Shown piece by piece: positions 15,431-24,314 of a stretch of DNA of 64,000 bases. A model generated the notes under the pieces. That model ran no database searches and was not told where the DNA came from. It saw only the letters and a program-made list of their open reading frames with translations. Each line of letters starts with the position of its first letter. Position 1 is the first letter of the stretch. Source of the DNA: Halalkalibaculum roseum. Its GTDB lineage: Bacteria; Bacteroidota; Rhodothermia; Balneolales; Balneolaceae. Location of the stretch: the NCBI RefSeq assembly GCF_011059145.1, contig NZ_JAALLT010000002.1:892178-956177 (forward strand). Reading direction: 5' to 3'. The position numbers were made by a program, and so were the translations under genes.

Positions 15431-16690
15431 ATGAACAAACTAATACAGGCAAAACTTAGCACCATGATGTTCCTCGAATTTTTTATTTGGGGTGCATGGT
15501 ATACTGCGGTAGCGGTATATATGACTGCCAATGGAATGGAAGATCTCACTCACTGGCCGTTTACAGTGAATCCAATAGCTGCTATTGCAGCACCCTTTTT
15601 TGTGGGACTAATTGCCGATCGTTATTTTGCCACTGAAAAAGTACTAGGGACCCTCCATATTCTGGGCGCTGCCTTTATGTTTTTGACACCTTTTGCATCT
15701 GATGCCCCTCTCTTGTTTATTCTTCTACTCTTGGCTTACAATCTATGCTATATGCCAACCATGAGTCTTGCAAATACTCTTGCATTTCACAATATGGAGG
15801 ACCAGGAAAAACAATTTCCCATCATCCGTGTATTTGGAACCGTGGGATGGATCGTTGCCGGTCTGACTGTAAGTTTCGTTCTTGGTGCTTTTGTCGCAGA
15901 AGGCTTGCAGCCGGAACAAACGGCTATGCCTCTCTATTTGGCATCGGGTGCTAGTTTGCTGTTGGGACTCTTCAGTTTCTCCCTCCCACATACCCCACCG
16001 CCTGCGGCAGGTGAAAGTGTATCCGTAAAAAGCATCATCGGTGTGGATGCACTGAAACAACTGGGTAGTAAATCATTTTATATTTTCCTGGCCAGTTCAC
16101 TGCTTATATCCATACCGCTGGCAGCATACTACAACTTCACACAAATTTTCCTGGGTGCAACCGGTTTTGAAAATATTGCCGCCACGCAAACCATCGGTCA
16201 AATGTCGGAAGTAATCTTCATGCTGCTCATGCCTTTCTTCTTTGTGAGGCTAGGAGTAAAATGGATGCTTGCTGCAGGTATGCTTGCATGGGTAGCACGA
16301 TATGCCCTCTTTGCCATGGGAGCCCCCGATGAAATAACATGGATGATTATCGGCGGAATCGCACTCCACGGGATCTGCTATGATTTCTTCTTTGTTACCG
16401 GACAAATTTATGTCGACAAGAAATCTACCCCTACCGTACGTGGTCAGGCACAGGGCCTTATCGTATTAATAACCTATGGGGTAGGCATGCTTATCGGAGC
16501 CCAAGTTGCCGGACAAGTTTACAATAGCTTTCTTGGAACTGCCGAAGCATTGACTCTTAGCCAGTGGTACGATTTCTGGTGGATACCGGCCATCTTTGCA
16601 GCAGTAATATTGTTATTCTTTGTGCTAACTTTTGATGACAAGGTTATCGAAGACCAGGAAGATGTGGATGCCAGCGATTTCACGGTATAA
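15431..16690 (+). CDS. NupG-like MFS transporter (nucleoside:H+ symporter family)
   Basis: 419 residues, 12 hydrophobic segments. N-terminal FLEFFIWGAWYTAVAVYM, the VFGTVGWIVAGL segment and GICYDFFFVTGQIYVDKK match the nucleoside:H+ symporter branch of MFS (NupG/XapB). In Bacteroidota and Planctomycetota such carriers often sit next to Gfo/Idh/MocA and TIM-barrel sugar genes, so the substrate here may be a sugar or keto-sugar rather than a nucleoside; that is inference. It is divergent from the 14275 gene across 211 bp containing TGCAA-N5-TTGCT. Two hairpins follow its stop codon. Confidence 0.8.
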   Translation: MNKLIQAKLSTMMFLEFFIWGAWYTAVAVYMTANGMEDLTHWPFTVNPIAAIAAPFFVGLIADRYFATEKVLGTLHILGAAFMFLTPFASDAPLLFILLLLAYNLCYMPTMSLANTLAFHNMEDQEKQFPIIRVFGTVGWIVAGLTVSFVLGAFVAEGLQPEQTAMPLYLASGASLLLGLFSFSLPHTPPPAAGESVSVKSIIGVDALKQLGSKSFYIFLASSLLISIPLAAYYNFTQIFLGATGFENIAATQTIGQMSEVIFMLLMPFFFVRLGVKWMLAAGMLAWVARYALFAMGAPDEITWMIIGGIALHGICYDFFFVTGQIYVDKKSTPTVRGQAQGLIVLITYGVGMLIGAQVAGQVYNSFLGTAEALTLSQWYDFWWIPAIFAAVILLFFVLTFDDKVIEDQEDVDASDFTV

Positions 16691-16700
16691 TTCCCTACTT

Positions 16701-16733
16701 AGGTGTAGTACACTTCCAATGTGTGCTACACCT
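16701..16733 (+). terminator. Hairpin after transporter gene
   Basis: GGTGTAG(T)ACAC and GTGTGCTACACC form an imperfect hairpin about 10 bp past the stop codon, followed by TTTTATTA. This looks like an intrinsic terminator for the NupG-like gene. Confidence 0.55.
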
Positions 16734-16750
16734 TTTATTATCTGAATCCC

Positions 16751-16779
16751 TTGCTTCCGGTGCTTTGCTCCGGAAGCAA
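16751..16779. repeat. TTGCTTCCGG inverted repeat
   Basis: TTGCTTCCGG at 16751-16760 pairs perfectly with CCGGAAGCAA at 16770-16779 across a 9-nt loop. A near copy with the same loop length and context (CTGCTTCCGGCGCT...CCGAAGC) occurs at 51500-51523, so it is a dispersed element. Confidence 0.55.
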
Positions 16780-16847
16780 ATCTATTAACTCATGCTTACC
16801 AACTTTCACCCGCAGCAGAGCGGCTGATTGAGTAACAATTGTCACTC

Positions 16848-16882
16848 CAGGTTTAGGAAACTTGAGAAGTTTCCTAAACCTG
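16848..16882. terminator. Perfect 16-bp hairpin between convergent genes
   Basis: CAGGTTTAGGAAACTT at 16848-16863 pairs perfectly with 16867-16882 across a GAG loop. It lies directly downstream of the minus-strand VCBS gene ending at 16891. There is no long T-run, so it may be an RNA-stabilising or factor-assisted terminator for the 22-kb block. Confidence 0.6.
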
Positions 16883-16890
16883 AATGATAC

Positions 16891-19800
16891 CTACTTCTTA
16901 ATCCGAAAAGCTTTGATCCCGGCATTATTCCTGGCCACCAGGATAACCTGTCCATATTTAGGGCTGTTAATACGTTGGATACTGCGAATCTCTCCATCTA
17001 CTGAAAATCCGGATCGTGTACTAGGTATCTCATGTATCTCTTTACCATCAACGCCGAATACGGAACCATAACCGGCATCATAACGTCCCACCTCGGGTTT
17101 GGCAGCATACAGGTTTCCGCCTGTAAGAATTTCCTTGCTACCATCACCTGTAATATCCAAAGTCAGGAAATCATATAGCGGGGTAAGTTGTGCCTCCATA
17201 GGCAAATTCTGTAACGTGAAAGTACCACTCCCGTCATTCCATCCAACCACGCTCTCTAGCCTGTTGGCTGTGAATTTCTGGCTCTGATCCAGCTGTTCAG
17301 ACGTAAAGATATCGCTGATCGTCTGACCCGCGTAAGAGTTGTAGTCAGGATACTTGCTTTCAAGCTCCGGGAGCATTTCCAGCAAATCGTGCCGAAGGGC
17401 CATGGGATACCGCTTGCCATCTTTATAAGTGGAAATGACCTGCTCTATACTTCCATTACCGTCAAAATCATTGATCCACATTTCAACAGGTTGGTCATTA
17501 GTAGCTTCAAACCTGGAATTCTTGCCGTGATTTCCAGCCAGAATATCCAGATCACCGTCCCCGTCGAGGTCATTGAGTCTAACTGAATTCCACCATCCAA
17601 CATCATTCTCTATACCGGTAGATGATTCCATTTTAGTAAGTTGGCCATCCCCAGAGTTTTCAAAAATGGTCAATGGCATCCATTCACCCGCCAGTACCAG
17701 GTCCATGTCGCCGTCGCCGTCAACATCGCCCCATTCAGAGTCGGTTATCATACCCAATGCCGCAAGATCCGGAGCAATAGATTCGGTAACATCTTCAAAA
17801 GACCCTGTTCCGTCATTTTCAAGCAGATACCCGTTGACCGGAAGCCCCACTCCAAAAGGCTGAAGTCTGACACCCAGAAAGAGATCGGTATCCCCATCTC
17901 CGTCGAAATCTCCTGCACTCACACTTCCTGCTGTCTTATATCTCCAGGAAGGCACTCCAAGTTCGGCACGGACGAAATTCCCGTTACCTTCATTCAGATA
18001 TAATCGATCGCTGAGCGCAGAACTGCTTGGCGGAAATTCATTACTGCCACTTCCTACAAAAAGGTCCATTTGCTCATCGCCATTGGCATCCAGCCATACA
18101 CAGTCAGTATCTTCACTGCCGGCATCCTCTAAAAAGAGCGGAACTCCTTTCTGATTAAACTCCCCTTCCTCAGACTGTAGAAACAGAACACCCGCCTGAC
18201 CCTTGGCCCCTCCTACATAAAAATCATCAAACCCGTCACCGTTGGCATCGGCTATGCATAGTGGCGGACCTTCCGTAGATCGCATGTGGAAGAGTAGCCG
18301 ATCCCTGCTGAAATCATTATAGGTACTCTCCTCATGCTGCCATTCGAGGTTAAGTTCATCCGTGATGTCTTCCAGGACAGTTTCCTTATTATTGCCATCT
18401 GCCATTTCATCACGGGACTCCAAAAGATCTGCATCCTCTCTATCAATAGAAATTTTGCGGTTGACAGATACCTCAGTCGTCTTTGAAACTGCCCCGTCGG
18501 GCCACTGCACAACCAGGGAATCAACACTCTCAGTATCACCAAGTCCAATGTGAAGCCGGTGATCTACCGTCGATTGAAAACCCCTGACAGGAATCTGCTC
18601 CGCATACCATTGTTTTCCCTCTGCCCAAAGAGTTACCTGTGAACCGACCGCAAAATGGTTGGGTGCTTGTCCTTTCAGTTCAATCTTGAGCCAATTACCC
18701 TTCCGATTCTGTTCTACAAAGTTATTTTGATATACCGATGCTTTGCTATTCAGGTTATTGATTACCAGCTCCAGATCACCGTCATTATCCAAATCGGCGT
18801 AGGCTGACCCATTGGAAAAACCGGGACGATCAAGTCCCCATGCACGTGAGGAATCGGCAAATTGCATGCCTCCGCGATTGCTGAAAGCATAATTTGAAAT
18901 GGGGGTCGAAGGAATCATCTCTATCAGCCGTTCAAAATTGACTGTGCTGTCACTAACAATCATTCGCACGGTTTCTTCCTTTGAAACTTCCTGTAAATAA
19001 TCGACATTGGTCAGGTCCTGATAGATGCCATTCGCTACAAAAAGATCTCTTTCTCCATCCAGGTTAAAGTCGGCGATATTTGCTCCCCAGCTCCAGTCGG
19101 TCGCTTCCACACCGGCATAGCGCCCCACCTCACTAAAGGTACCGTTACCGTTATTCAACTGAAGAGTATTCCTGGTGAATTGGTGATAATACCCGTCTCT
19201 GACATACTTCTGGTAGCGTTGCCAGTCGTCGAAAGTAGTTACCTGCTTTAATCTTGATTCGGGATCCGGCAGCATATCGGTCACAAATATTTCAGGGTAT
19301 CCGTCGCCGTTCAGGTCGGCTACATCAGCCCCCATTGCAGCCGCACTCACGCTCTTCATCTGCTCTTCCAATACCTCACTGAATGTCCCATCTCTGTTAT
19401 TGATATACAGATAGTCCCGTTCAAAGAAGTCATTGGATACGTACATATCTTCCCAACCGTCGCGATTTACATCGGCCACAGATACGCCGAGCCCGAAACC
19501 GATCTCACTGCCATAAATGCCCGCTTCTTCACTTACATCAACAAACCTTTCCCCTTCATTGCGATATAATTTATCCCCGCCCTTTTCATTACGGATATTG
19601 CGTGTATTTTCTTCCTGTTCAAAACTGCCGATTGCCCGAAAAGAATTATTCACCAGATACATGTCCAGATCACCGTCACGATCATAATCAAAAAAACTGG
19701 CATGTATGGATAATGCGGAGTCATCCAGGCCAAACTCTTTAGCCCGCTCGGTGAAGGTACTGTCACCATTATTGATAAACAGTTCATTGCGTTTGTCATC

Positions 19801-20253
19801 ACCTTGCACAATTCCCGAATTGCATACATAAATATCCATGTAGCCGTCCCCGTTGACATCAACCACACTGACCCCCGTCGACCAGGCTCTTTGCCCGGCT
19901 ACACCGGCCTTGGCGGTGATATCGGTAAAGCTGAGGTCTCCATCGTTAAGATATAGCCGGTTTTCCTGCATATTCGAGGTGAAGTAAAGATCAGGCAACC
20001 CATCGTTGTTAAAATCTCCGACTCCGACTCCGCCCCCGTTATAAAAATTGCGATACCGGTAGATATTGAAATCCTGACTGAAGGTGAGGTCGTTAGAAAA
20101 TTCAATTCCGGTCTGCTCCGGGGGAAGTTCACTGAAAAGAGTTCTGTTTACAGAATCTGTTTGACAGCCTGAGAATGCAAAAAGAGAAATAATAGATAAT
20201 AGTAAAAGGCGTTTGAGAAATATCATGTAGACGGGTCCGAACTTACTCTTCAT
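16891..20253 (-). CDS. Large CRTAC1-type FG-GAP/VCBS lipoprotein (paralogue 1)
   Basis: 1120 residues. Lipoprotein signal with Cys30 (FAFSGC). The N-terminal half has FG-GAP/VCBS blades with calcium-loop motifs such as DFNNDGLPD, DVNGDGYMD and DYDRDGDLD, predicting a beta-propeller. In the middle is an ASPIC/UnbV domain (FAVGSQVTLW...HIGLGDTES). A second propeller half follows (DANGDGFDD, DFDGDGDTD, DLDGDGDLD). No catalytic residues are recognisable. Probably surface-exposed through SusC-linked or lipoprotein export, binding a glycan or protein; that is inference. ATG at 20253 overlaps the upstream small gene by 11 bases; an internal ATG at 20226 is possible. Close paralogues are at 20824 and 35650. 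Confidence 0.85.
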   Translation of the reverse strand: MKSKFGPVYMIFLKRLLLLSIISLFAFSGCQTDSVNRTLFSELPPEQTGIEFSNDLTFSQDFNIYRYRNFYNGGGVGVGDFNNDGLPDLYFTSNMQENRLYLNDGDLSFTDITAKAGVAGQRAWSTGVSVVDVNGDGYMDIYVCNSGIVQGDDKRNELFINNGDSTFTERAKEFGLDDSALSIHASFFDYDRDGDLDMYLVNNSFRAIGSFEQEENTRNIRNEKGGDKLYRNEGERFVDVSEEAGIYGSEIGFGLGVSVADVNRDGWEDMYVSNDFFERDYLYINNRDGTFSEVLEEQMKSVSAAAMGADVADLNGDGYPEIFVTDMLPDPESRLKQVTTFDDWQRYQKYVRDGYYHQFTRNTLQLNNGNGTFSEVGRYAGVEATDWSWGANIADFNLDGERDLFVANGIYQDLTNVDYLQEVSKEETVRMIVSDSTVNFERLIEMIPSTPISNYAFSNRGGMQFADSSRAWGLDRPGFSNGSAYADLDNDGDLELVINNLNSKASVYQNNFVEQNRKGNWLKIELKGQAPNHFAVGSQVTLWAEGKQWYAEQIPVRGFQSTVDHRLHIGLGDTESVDSLVVQWPDGAVSKTTEVSVNRKISIDREDADLLESRDEMADGNNKETVLEDITDELNLEWQHEESTYNDFSRDRLLFHMRSTEGPPLCIADANGDGFDDFYVGGAKGQAGVLFLQSEEGEFNQKGVPLFLEDAGSEDTDCVWLDANGDEQMDLFVGSGSNEFPPSSSALSDRLYLNEGNGNFVRAELGVPSWRYKTAGSVSAGDFDGDGDTDLFLGVRLQPFGVGLPVNGYLLENDGTGSFEDVTESIAPDLAALGMITDSEWGDVDGDGDMDLVLAGEWMPLTIFENSGDGQLTKMESSTGIENDVGWWNSVRLNDLDGDGDLDILAGNHGKNSRFEATNDQPVEMWINDFDGNGSIEQVISTYKDGKRYPMALRHDLLEMLPELESKYPDYNSYAGQTISDIFTSEQLDQSQKFTANRLESVVGWNDGSGTFTLQNLPMEAQLTPLYDFLTLDITGDGSKEILTGGNLYAAKPEVGRYDAGYGSVFGVDGKEIHEIPSTRSGFSVDGEIRSIQRINSPKYGQVILVARNNAGIKAFRIKK

Positions 20254-20815
20254 CTTTAATTTCTTTCAGCACCGATAGATCGGTATAGTCGACAACGACT
20301 TCTTTGTTATCCATTTCGTAAATAGAGATTCTCATATTTTTGTCGACCATGATATAAGCAGGTAGATCCAGCTCCGGATGATTCATTTCTCGAAAGCGGT
20401 TGGGGTATCGCTCTCTGAAAACAGATAACACATCTTTTTTCAGACTGTCGGCCCAGTAATCCCTATTCCAGGGAGCCCAACCATTATACATATATCTGAC
20501 AGGCATTTTGTATAGTTTTCCCTCATAAAAGTCCGGATAATAATTCATTTGGGCAGGGTATTTCAAATTGTCCAGATCATAGCGAATACTGGCTGTCCGA
20601 TTCCCCTGCATCACTATCTTCCTACTGTTTAATTCCCAGGTGTGATCGAAGAAATCCTGGCGCGGCATACCAAAGTAATAACCGAGAAAAAGGCTGTCGT
20701 TCCTGGACTCTTTGGCTAACTCTTTTTCAACAAGTCTCTGGTACTCGGTTTTCTGCTCACATGAGGCTGCCAAAATAGATAATAGAATACCTAACACTAA
20801 TGAAATTCTGAACAT
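20243..20815 (-). CDS. Small lipoprotein between two VCBS genes, unknown function
   Basis: I do not recognise this family. From the ATG at 20815 it is 190 residues; an upstream TTG at 20827 would give 194 and overlap the previous stop codon. The signal is clear: FRISLVLGILLSILAASC with Cys19. The mature part is charged and aromatic-rich (LFLGYYFGMPRQDFF, YNGWAPWNRDYW, RYPNRF), with no repeats, no catalytic motif and no further membrane segment. It is wedged between two giant FG-GAP proteins with overlap or near-overlap on both sides, so it is co-expressed with them and may be an accessory subunit. Confidence 0.65.
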   Translation of the reverse strand: MFRISLVLGILLSILAASCEQKTEYQRLVEKELAKESRNDSLFLGYYFGMPRQDFFDHTWELNSRKIVMQGNRTASIRYDLDNLKYPAQMNYYPDFYEGKLYKMPVRYMYNGWAPWNRDYWADSLKKDVLSVFRERYPNRFREMNHPELDLPAYIMVDKNMRISIYEMDNKEVVVDYTDLSVLKEIKDEE

Positions 20816-20823
20816 CTGAAAAA

Positions 20824-23800
20824 TCAATCTGTTTGCTTAAACCAAATGTGGCTGTTGTTATTACGAATCACTAAAAATAAAAGATTATCAAGAGATTTCA
20901 CGGCATGAATTCCCCTGACTTCCCCTCCGACGATAAATCCTGATTCTGCAAGATCTAACCCGTTAATATTATTCTCACCGAATTCTAAAACGGTACCATA
21001 ACCCGATTGGTATGCACCGAACAAGGGTTTTACGGCATCAAGATTTCCCGCTGTAAGCAGATAAGCAGTATTCTCCGGAGAACGTTCATGATACAAGCCG
21101 GCATAGAGTGGCGTATACTGAGCTTCCTGCGGAAGCGATTGCATTTCAAAATTACCGTTGCCCTTGTTCACAAATACAGCACTCTCCAGGTTATTAGCGG
21201 CAAGCACACTACCGCCTTTCAACTCTTCCTGGGTAAACAGATCGTTCATATCCATCTCGGAATAGGTTTCAAAATCAGGTACCCGGCTGCCGATTCTCGG
21301 CATCTGTTGCCTGAGATCCTGCAACAGGACCAGCGGAATATCTCTTCCCTGCTCTGATTGGGTTATAACCTGTTCGATGCTTCCGTTCTGGTCGAAGTCA
21401 TTAACCCAGAGTTTCAGCGGATTTTCCCTGGAGGCTTTGAAACGTGAATTAAGACCCTGGTTTCCGGCAATGATATCCGGACGCCCGTCTCTATTAACAT
21501 CAGCTATGAGTAGGGATTTCCATAGGCCGGATGATTCGCCTAAGCCTGATTTTTGAGTCAGTTCTTCAAAAGTGGCCTGACCGGTCTCGTTTAACATGTT
21601 TTGCATGATCGTCAGCGGCATCCACTCACCGGCTATGATCAGATCTGAATCTCCATCACTATCGTAATCCATCCAGGCGGCATCTGTCAGCAATCCTAAT
21701 TCCCGGAGCTCCGGAGCAAGTTGTTCATTTTCGTTACTGAAATTACCGCTGCCGTCATTTACCAGCAGGTTACCGTTTGCCGCAACTCCGTAAGCAAACG
21801 GCTGCATTCGTGAACCCGTAAACAGGTCGATGTCTCCATCCTGATCAAAATCTTCTGCTTTTACCACCGCAGCTATTTCATACTGGCTTTGCGGCAATAG
21901 ATTGCTATTGCGTATAAATTCACCATTCTCATTGATATAAAGACGGTCAGCCAGCGAAGATGAACTGGAAGGGAATTCACTCCCCCCGCTGGTCACATAT
22001 AAGTCTAGGGCACCGTCACCGTTCGCATCGAACCAGGTACAGTCTGTATCTTCCGAATCCCGGTCACTGATCAGTGCTTCCTGTTCTAGGTTACTAAATA
22101 CTCTGCTTTCACTTTGAATAAAAATCCTTCCCGCCTGACCTTTAGCACCTCCAAGGTAGAGGTCATCAAGACCGTCGCCATTGATATCGGCCACACAGCT
22201 TGCCGGTCCCTCCGTTGAATGCATCTCATACAACAAACGATCCCGCCTGAAATCAACGAATTCATTTTCCGAATGGCTATAATCCAAAGATACAGAAGCT
22301 GTTATATTTTGAAATAGTGGTTTGGGTAGTGATGATTTCACACTCAATGCTCTTGAATCAATTGAGGTCTCAGATCCTTCATCTTCCGACCTGTTTATCA
22401 CCAGTGATGTTTCAATAGGTATGTTCTCCTTAAAAGTATATCCCCCGCCGGGCCATTCCACGAGTAGTGAGTCTATAGTCTCTGACTGCCCAAATCCAAA
22501 ATGCAGCCTCGGATCTACCGAAGATTGAAACCCGCGCATGGGTTGCTGTTCCCTGTAGTACAGTTTTCCGTCGATCCAGATTCTGACTTTTGCTCCCACT
22601 GCAAAAGTGTTATTTGATGCACCTTGCAGTTGCAGGGTCATTCCTCTCTGATCCGGTTGTACCACTTCAGATTGGTTTTTTAGAATTGAGGCCGGACTAT
22701 TCACATTATTTACCACGAGGTCGAGATCCCCATCATTATCCAGATCGGCATAGGCAGCTCCATTGGAGAAACCCTCTTTTGCTAGGCCCCAATCTTTGGC
22801 CTTATTATGAAACACAAGGGAGTCAGTTCCAGAAAATGCATAGTTGGAGATGGGGGTAGATGGAATTTCATCAAATAGAATACTGACCGGCTGATCATCT
22901 TCAATCACAGATCGCAATTTTCTCATACTGTTATGATCGCTGATGTAGTCCTGATCGGTTAAATCCTTATAGATACCGTTGGTTACATAAATATCATTGG
23001 ACCCATCCAGGTTCAGATCGGCAAACAGAGCAGTCCAGCTCCAGTCGGTGGCTTCCACGCCTGACATCCTTCCTATCTCCCGGAACTTGACTCCATCTCC
23101 GGGTAAAAGTCCGGTATTGAGCTGAAGGGTATTGCGTACAAACTGGTAGAAGTAGCCGTTTCTGAATCTTTCGCTATAGTCATCCCAAAAGTCAAATGCA
23201 GTCTTCGATTTAGCACGTGCCCAAGGTTCAGGCAGCATATCCGTAACAAAAATTTCGGGATACCCATCATGGTTGATATCTGCCAAATCCCCACCCATGG
23301 AGCTGAAACTGATCGATCGCATTAGCTCAGGTAAGCGTTCACTGAAGGTGCCATCTCCACTATTGATGTAGAGATAATCACGTTCAAAAAAATCATTAGA
23401 TACATATAGATCCGGCCAGGAATCGCCATTGACATCTCCGGCCAGTACATCCAGTCCGAAACCAATTCTGCTGCTAAAGATACCGGCTGATTCGGTAACA
23501 TCTGTAAATATGGGAGACCCATCAGAACGGTTCTCTGTAGAACCCATTTCATTTCGGAACAGGCGATCTCCCCCATCAGAATCAGGAGTGCTTCGAAGAC
23601 CGGGCTGCGGACTCAAGGCGGTAACCGATTGAAAGGAGTTACTGAGTAAGTACATGTCCAGGTCACCGTCGCGATCATAATCAAAGAATACAGCGTCGGT
23701 AGAAAGTCCCTTTACGTCTAAACCATATTGCTCTGATTGTTCGGTAAATGTACTGTCCCCATTATTGATGAAAAGCTCGTTGTGCCTGTTTTCCCCACCC

Positions 23801-24228
23801 GGGCTGCCTGACTTGCACACATAGATATCGAGCCACCCGTCACCATTAATGTCTACTACGCTTACACCTGTTGACCACACGCCTTCGGAGTTTAGTCCGG
23901 CGGTATCAGTGATATCCCTAAACCTGAAATCCCCTTCGTTAAGATAAAGTCTATTGGAGACTTGGTTACCGGTAAAGAAGACATCCTGAAGGCCATCCTT
24001 GTTAAAATCACCGATGCCTACTCCTCCCCCGTTATAGAAATTACGATAGGTATAGGGATTCAGCTCTTTATTGTAGGTGAGATTATTTTCAAATGTGACA
24101 CCAGTATGATCTTGTGAAAGATATATAAAAAGTTTGTTATCGGATGAATCAAGGGAACTGCAGGACACAAAAAATGCTAGAATAAAGAACCTTATAAAAA
24201 AATTTGATAAACCAATAATTCTGATCAT
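20824..24228 (-). CDS. Large CRTAC1-type FG-GAP/VCBS lipoprotein (paralogue 2)
   Basis: 1134 residues. Lipobox ends at Cys23 (FFVSC). The layout is the same as at 16891: an N-terminal FG-GAP half (DFNKDGLQD, DINGDGWLD, DYDRDGDLD), a central ASPIC/UnbV domain (FAVGAKVRIW...HFGFGQSET) and a C-terminal FG-GAP half (DINGDGLDD, DFDQDGDID, DYDSDGDSD). The shared EQPVRGFQS/QQPMRGFQS and SNGxAYADLDNDGDLE/D segments show recent common origin. It starts after a perfect terminator behind susD, so it depends on read-through or its own promoter. Probable envelope-surface binding protein; ligand unknown. Confidence 0.85.
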   Translation of the reverse strand: MIRIIGLSNFFIRFFILAFFVSCSSLDSSDNKLFIYLSQDHTGVTFENNLTYNKELNPYTYRNFYNGGGVGIGDFNKDGLQDVFFTGNQVSNRLYLNEGDFRFRDITDTAGLNSEGVWSTGVSVVDINGDGWLDIYVCKSGSPGGENRHNELFINNGDSTFTEQSEQYGLDVKGLSTDAVFFDYDRDGDLDMYLLSNSFQSVTALSPQPGLRSTPDSDGGDRLFRNEMGSTENRSDGSPIFTDVTESAGIFSSRIGFGLDVLAGDVNGDSWPDLYVSNDFFERDYLYINSGDGTFSERLPELMRSISFSSMGGDLADINHDGYPEIFVTDMLPEPWARAKSKTAFDFWDDYSERFRNGYFYQFVRNTLQLNTGLLPGDGVKFREIGRMSGVEATDWSWTALFADLNLDGSNDIYVTNGIYKDLTDQDYISDHNSMRKLRSVIEDDQPVSILFDEIPSTPISNYAFSGTDSLVFHNKAKDWGLAKEGFSNGAAYADLDNDGDLDLVVNNVNSPASILKNQSEVVQPDQRGMTLQLQGASNNTFAVGAKVRIWIDGKLYYREQQPMRGFQSSVDPRLHFGFGQSETIDSLLVEWPGGGYTFKENIPIETSLVINRSEDEGSETSIDSRALSVKSSLPKPLFQNITASVSLDYSHSENEFVDFRRDRLLYEMHSTEGPASCVADINGDGLDDLYLGGAKGQAGRIFIQSESRVFSNLEQEALISDRDSEDTDCTWFDANGDGALDLYVTSGGSEFPSSSSSLADRLYINENGEFIRNSNLLPQSQYEIAAVVKAEDFDQDGDIDLFTGSRMQPFAYGVAANGNLLVNDGSGNFSNENEQLAPELRELGLLTDAAWMDYDSDGDSDLIIAGEWMPLTIMQNMLNETGQATFEELTQKSGLGESSGLWKSLLIADVNRDGRPDIIAGNQGLNSRFKASRENPLKLWVNDFDQNGSIEQVITQSEQGRDIPLVLLQDLRQQMPRIGSRVPDFETYSEMDMNDLFTQEELKGGSVLAANNLESAVFVNKGNGNFEMQSLPQEAQYTPLYAGLYHERSPENTAYLLTAGNLDAVKPLFGAYQSGYGTVLEFGENNINGLDLAESGFIVGGEVRGIHAVKSLDNLLFLVIRNNNSHIWFKQTD

Positions 24229-24261
24229 GCAAATGATTATTAGTAATGCTAAGGCCTAAAA

Positions 24262-24296
24262 TAAAAAAAGGGAAACACGTATCTACGTGTTTCCCT
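24262..24296 (-). terminator. Intrinsic terminator behind susD
   Basis: Perfect 13-bp stem: AGGGAAACACGTA at 24269-24281 and its complement at 24284-24296, with a 2-nt loop. On the minus strand it is followed by seven Ts (24263-24269). It sits 19 bp past the susD stop codon, so it should end or attenuate the susCD transcript before the VCBS genes. Confidence 0.85.
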
Positions 24297-24314
24297 AAAG
24301 AAGTTATCAATCAG

